From the NCBI GenBank assembly GCA_050248375.1, contig JBFWSL010000149.1, positions 1 through 9,789 on the forward strand: a stretch of DNA of 9,789 bases, written 5' to 3'. Position numbers and translations under genes: made by a program. This document shows, piece after piece, positions 6,913 to 9,789 of the stretch. Each line of letters begins with the position of its first letter. Positions within the stretch are counted from its first letter, which is position 1. The notes beneath the pieces were generated by a model. That model saw only the letters and a list, made by a program, of their open reading frames with translations. It searched no databases and was not told where the DNA came from. Origin of the DNA: JAYZVT01 sp050248375 (GTDB taxonomy: Bacteria > Pseudomonadota > Alphaproteobacteria > Rhizobiales > Methyloligellaceae).

Positions 6913-7425
6913 ATGCGAAGAATTCTCACGGTCGGAATTGGCGGAGCGCTCGCTGCTCCGGCGGCAGCGGCCGAGCTTTCCGTGACCATCGAAATCCCCA
7001 AGCTCAAGGTGGCGGAATATCACCGTCCCTATGTCACATCCTGGATAGAGACCCGAGATGGCTCCCACGCGGCCGACCTGGGTGTCTGGTACGACTTCAC
7101 GCTGCCGGAGAAGAGGGGCAATTCCTGGCTGAAGGACATGCGCCTCTGGTGGCGCCGCTCGGGCCGCAATCTCGACATGCCGGTCGACGGGTTGAGCAGC
7201 GCAACGCGGGCGCCGGGCACCCATGATCTCGACACGTCGAAGACGCACGATGCGGTCGAAGCGCTGAAGCCGGGCGAATATGTCCTGGTTGTGGAGGCCG
7301 CGCGCGAGGTGGGGGGCCGCGAGGTCGTCCGCATTCCGTTCCAGTGGCCAGTGTCATCTGAGACCGCAGGTGAAGCCAACGGCGCTGCTGAGCTCGGCCG
7401 TGTCACTCTGAATATCAAGCCCTAG
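6913..7425 (+). CDS. DUF2271 periplasmic protein, predicted covalent FMN carrier
   Basis: The 170-residue protein starts with a short Sec-type signal peptide (MRRILTVGIGGALAAPAAAA, predicted cleavage after residue 20). The mature part follows the DUF2271 pattern: a beta strand with EIPKLKVAEYHRPYV, GVWYDF, WLKDMRLWWRRSGR, then DGLSSAT at 92-98, and VVEAAREVGGREVVRIPFQW near the C terminus. DGLSSAT fits the D-G-x-(S/T)-x-A-T consensus that ApbE enzymes modify by joining FMN to the final Thr, here T98. An ApbE gene lies two genes downstream, so the protein is probably flavinylated and shuttles electrons in the periplasm. The ATG at 6913 has GAGGTGG at 6901-6907; a longer frame opening at 6847 overlaps the PepSY gene and is rejected. 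Flavinylation is inferred from the motif and the operon, not shown. Confidence 0.85.
   Translation: MRRILTVGIGGALAAPAAAAELSVTIEIPKLKVAEYHRPYVTSWIETRDGSHAADLGVWYDFTLPEKRGNSWLKDMRLWWRRSGRNLDMPVDGLSSATRAPGTHDLDTSKTHDAVEALKPGEYVLVVEAAREVGGREVVRIPFQWPVSSETAGEANGAAELGRVTLNIKP
7186..7206 (+). other. Predicted ApbE flavinylation site (DGLSSAT, FMN on T98)
   Basis: These codons read Asp-Gly-Leu-Ser-Ser-Ala-Thr inside the DUF2271 gene. The arrangement equals the SGAT-type acceptor motif of NqrC, RnfG and other extracytosolic flavoproteins, except that the usual Gly before Ala-Thr is Ser. The acceptor would be the Thr codon at 7204-7206. Confidence 0.7.
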
Positions 7426-7442
7426 CGCGCGAGGTTCCATCG

Positions 7443-8312
7443 ATGAAGCCGACCCTGAAATCATTCCTGCTTGCCTTGCCACTCAGCCTTGCCGTTTCGC
7501 AAGTGGCCGATGCCCATCGATCATGGCTGCTTCCATCCACCACGGTGCTTTCTTCCAGGAATGCCTGGGTGACAATCGACGCCGCGCGCTCGAACGATTT
7601 GTTCTACTTCGATCACAACGCCATGCTTCTGGGCAATGTGGGCGGCCAACCCGAAGAGCTTTCCGCCATGCGGCGGCGTAACCGCAGGCCGGCGCCGGAT
7701 GTATCCATTACGGCGCCGGATGGAGCTTCCATCGCGCCGAAATTCGGCAATGTCGGCCGTTACAGGACCACATTCGATATTCCCCTGGAGCAGGCGGGCA
7801 CCTATCGCATTGCCGTGGTCTCTTCCGCGCTGGCGGCACGTTTCACTGTCAATGGAGAGAACGGCAGGGCATTCGGAGATGAAGAATCTCTCAAGAAGGA
7901 AATACCGGCCGAGGCGAAGGATGTGAAAATTACCGAGACCCATCAAAGGGTCGAGACCTTCGTCACCATGGGCAAGCCTTCCGGGCTGAAGCCGTCCGGC
8001 GACGGCCTTGAGCTGGTGCCTGTGACCCACCCCAACGATCTCTATGCGGACGAGCAGGCTTCCTTCCGGCTTATGCTCGACGGCAGGCCAGCATCCAACG
8101 TGAAGGTGACCTGGGTGCGCGGTGGCAGCCGCTACCGGAATGCCCCAGAGACCGGCGAGACGACCACCGATGCCGATGGCGGGTTCGCGTTTACCTGGGC
8201 CGAGCCGGGGATGTACTGGATCACGGCGTCAGCAAGCGGTAACAGCGTTGTCGTCAAGGACCGTCCGCGCCGCGCTTCCTATTCGGCGACGCTTGAGGTG
8301 CTGCCGCAGTGA
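7443..8312 (+). CDS. DUF4198 periplasmic protein, possible metal or ligand binder
   Basis: The 289-residue protein has a clear signal peptide with a hydrophobic core at about 8-22 and VADA before predicted cleavage at 24/25, leaving histidine (H25) as the first mature residue in HRSWLLPS. The rest is predicted beta-rich, with VTIDAARSNDLFYFDH (H58), ITAPDG, a middle ETHQRVETFV (H167), and a second Ig-like part with LVPVTHPNDLY (H196) and TTTDADGGFAFTWAEPGMYW. These features match DUF4198, a family also found in nickel/cobalt uptake systems. The amino-terminal His and three further His could form a metal site. No Cys is present and no enzyme motif is seen. The ATG at 7443 has GAGG at 7431-7434. 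The gene sits 17 bases after DUF2271, and its stop overlaps the ApbE GTG. Function is not established. Confidence 0.82.
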   Translation: MKPTLKSFLLALPLSLAVSQVADAHRSWLLPSTTVLSSRNAWVTIDAARSNDLFYFDHNAMLLGNVGGQPEELSAMRRRNRRPAPDVSITAPDGASIAPKFGNVGRYRTTFDIPLEQAGTYRIAVVSSALAARFTVNGENGRAFGDEESLKKEIPAEAKDVKITETHQRVETFVTMGKPSGLKPSGDGLELVPVTHPNDLYADEQASFRLMLDGRPASNVKVTWVRGGSRYRNAPETGETTTDADGGFAFTWAEPGMYWITASASGNSVVVKDRPRRASYSATLEVLPQ

Positions 8313-9361
8313 AAGCGGCAAGTTGTTCCGCGTTCGGCGAGTCCGGCGTGGAAGAGACGGCGGTGAGGCGGGTTCTGCTGCCCGTGCATACCCCCGCGGC
8401 CTATTTCAGCTATCGCGGCGCGCGCGTCCGGACGATTGGCGGTGACACCATGGGGACGACCTGGAGTGTCAGGGCGTCTGTCATGCGCGACAGCGATCTG
8501 GAGGCAATGCGGCCGGAAATCGAGGCCGAGCTTGCCACCGTCATCCGGCAGATGAGCACCTGGGATGCGGCCTCCGATATTTCCCGTTTCAATGTGACCG
8601 CGCCGGGGTCAAGGCACTGGCTGAAGCCGGAATTCCGTCAGGTGCTGGCTGCGGCGCTCTCGGTCGCGGATCTGTCCGGTGGTGCCTACGATCCCGCCGC
8701 CGGGCGCCTCGTCGATCTGTGGGGGTTCGGTCCCTCGGGGAGTAGAAGCCGGTTGCCTTGCCCCGCCGAGATCGAGGCGGCGCTGACGCGAAGCGGGTAC
8801 CGCCATCTGCGCTTTTCGCGCGAGACATCAAGCCTCGTGCGCGACGGCACTGTGACTCTGGACCTGTCCGGCATCGCCAAGGGCTTCGCCGTTGACCGCG
8901 TGGCGGAGCTGCTGAAAGCCTCTGGATTTCGCAACATCCTCGTTGAAATTGGCGGCGAGTTGCGCGGCGAAGGGGTCAAGCCGGACGGACAGCCCTGGTG
9001 GGTGCTGCTTGAGCGCCCGACCGGTGCCGGGCGGTATCCGTCAACCGTAGTCGCATTGCATGGCCTGGCCATGGCAACCGCCGGCTCGAGCCAGAAGCGG
9101 TACACGGTCCAGGGCCGCCGTTATACGCACATAGTCGATCCACGCAGCGGCTATCCGATTGCCAATGGGATCTACGCCGTGACGGTCTTTGACCATAGCT
9201 GCATGATGGCGGATGCCCATGCCACCGCCATGATGGTCCTCGGCAAGGATGACGGCCTAGCCTATGGCGAGGCGAACGATCTCGCGGCGATCATTACAGT
9301 TGAGGCCGGCGGCGGGCAGGACGAGAGGTGGACTTCCGCCGCCCTATCCATGCTCGATTGA
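8309..9361 (+). CDS. apbE: FAD:protein FMN transferase (ApbE family)
   Basis: The 350-residue protein has the complete ApbE core. It shows GDTMGTTWSV (45-54), MSTWDAASDISRFN (82-95), GGAYDPAAGRLVDLWGFGP (124-142), DLSGIAKGFAVD (185-196), NILVEIGGELRGEG (209-222), RYTHIVDPRSGYPI (271-284) and MMADAHATAMMVLG (299-312), whose Asp helps bind Mg2+. The enzyme cleaves FAD and attaches FMN to a Thr of target proteins; DUF2271 upstream is the obvious substrate. No signal peptide or lipobox is visible, although ApbE proteins serving exported targets are usually exported. The GTG at 8309 overlaps the DUF4198 stop (GTGA) and has GAGGTG at 8295-8300. A GTG at 8363 (residue 19), preceded by GGAAGAG at 8350-8356, is an alternative start giving VRRVLLPV at the N terminus. 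It is the last gene of the operon. Confidence 0.93.
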   Translation: MKAASCSAFGESGVEETAVRRVLLPVHTPAAYFSYRGARVRTIGGDTMGTTWSVRASVMRDSDLEAMRPEIEAELATVIRQMSTWDAASDISRFNVTAPGSRHWLKPEFRQVLAAALSVADLSGGAYDPAAGRLVDLWGFGPSGSRSRLPCPAEIEAALTRSGYRHLRFSRETSSLVRDGTVTLDLSGIAKGFAVDRVAELLKASGFRNILVEIGGELRGEGVKPDGQPWWVLLERPTGAGRYPSTVVALHGLAMATAGSSQKRYTVQGRRYTHIVDPRSGYPIANGIYAVTVFDHSCMMADAHATAMMVLGKDDGLAYGEANDLAAIITVEAGGGQDERWTSAALSMLD

Positions 9362-9410
9362 GTCCCGGGCACACGAAGCCGTGGGCGGACTTTCGGTCTC
9401 CCTTTCGCGA
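9362..9410. other. Convergent intergenic gap without a clear terminator
   Basis: The 49 bases between the ApbE stop and the opposing TerC-family stop contain only weak stems, for example GAC-TTTCG-GTC near 9389-9399. No good bidirectional terminator is visible. Confidence 0.5.
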
Positions 9411-9789
9411 TCAGGCATGTTGCTTGCCCCCGGCCTGCCGATGGCGGCGTCTCCGTCTCAGCATGTTCAAGCCCTCGATGAAGGCGGAGAACGCCATCGC
9501 CGCGTAGACGTAGCCTTTGGGAACATGAGCCCCGAAGCCTTCCGCCACGAGCATCGTGCCGATGAGGAGCAGGAAGCCCAGCGCCAGCATTACCACGGTC
9601 GGGTTCCGTTGGATGAAGTTGGCCAGCGGTGTCGCCGCCAGAAGCATCACGCCGACGGTGACAAGAACCGCCAGTATCATGATCGGCACGTGGTTGGTCA
9701 TGCCGACAGCGGTAATGATGCTGTCGATCGAGAACACCAGATCGAGCACGAGAATCTGCCCGATAGCGGCGACCATGCTCGGCGCCGTG
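9411..9789 (-). CDS. TerC/YgdQ-family integral membrane protein, C-terminal part (truncated by window)
   Basis: The reverse-strand frame is open from the window edge to the stop at 9413-9411, giving about 125 C-terminal residues. Three hydrophobic helices are visible: [20 protein letters not shown] with its conserved Asp pair, the [21 protein letters not shown] segment and [20 protein letters not shown]. They are followed by the highly characteristic [21 protein letters not shown] and a basic tail rich in Arg. This matches the TerC superfamily, in particular YgdQ/YoaE-like members. Related TerC proteins have been linked to tellurite resistance or metal (manganese) export, but the role of this branch is less clear. 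The amino-terminal helices lie outside the window, so it is not known whether the protein continues into CBS or CorC domains at its other end; none follows here. It is convergent with the flavinylation operon and probably unrelated to it. Confidence 0.88.
   Translation of the reverse strand, partial: TAPSMVAAIGQILVLDLVFSIDSIITAVGMTNHVPIMILAVLVTVGVMLLAATPLANFIQRNPTVVMLALGFLLLIGTMLVAEGFGAHVPKGYVYAAMAFSAFIEGLNMLRRRRRHRQAGGKQHA

Noticed and set aside
1..9789. Mobile elements, CRISPR arrays, tRNA or rRNA genes
   Set aside because: I saw no transposase or integrase motif, no regularly spaced repeats and no tRNA-like cloverleaf or rRNA signature on either strand.

Overview
The window is dense, GC-rich bacterial DNA (visibly about 60% GC) with outer-membrane and periplasmic proteins, so it comes from a Gram-negative. 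Gene content and codon style fit an alphaproteobacterium, possibly of the Rhizobiales. That placement is an impression from protein style, not a test.

Region 1 (1-2738, + strand) is a small oxidative catabolism operon. It holds the 3' end of an aldehyde dehydrogenase, a 3-hydroxyisobutyrate dehydrogenase-like enzyme and a choline-dehydrogenase-like GMC flavoprotein. These would oxidise a hydroxylated substrate through an aldehyde to an acid; the substrate cannot be read from sequence.

Region 2 (2739-2980) is a gene-free leader. It has palindromic elements just after the GMC gene, a short stem-loop and an AT-rich patch that is the best place for a promoter. It precedes a TonB-dependent siderophore receptor of the catecholate Fiu/PiuA type (2981-5314). 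A strong 15-bp stem-loop lies 20 bases after the receptor stop.

Region 3 (5530-9361, + strand) is a tightly packed operon: a cytoplasmic Sel1-repeat protein, a small PepSY-type membrane protein, a DUF2271 periplasmic protein, a DUF4198 periplasmic protein and an ApbE-type FAD:protein FMN transferase. Two junctions are GTGA start/stop overlaps. The DUF2271 protein carries the sequence DGLSSAT, which matches the motif on which ApbE enzymes place FMN by phosphoester linkage to the last Thr. The simplest reading is an envelope redox module: the PepSY protein moves electrons across the inner membrane to a covalently flavinylated DUF2271 protein, which reduces the cargo (probably a ferric siderophore) brought in by the TonB receptor. 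The DUF4198 protein would bind ligand or metal in the periplasm. This is the most interesting part of the window. Individual families are known; the joint function is inferred.

Region 4 (9411-9789, - strand) is the 3' end of a TerC/YgdQ-family integral membrane protein, convergent with the ApbE gene.
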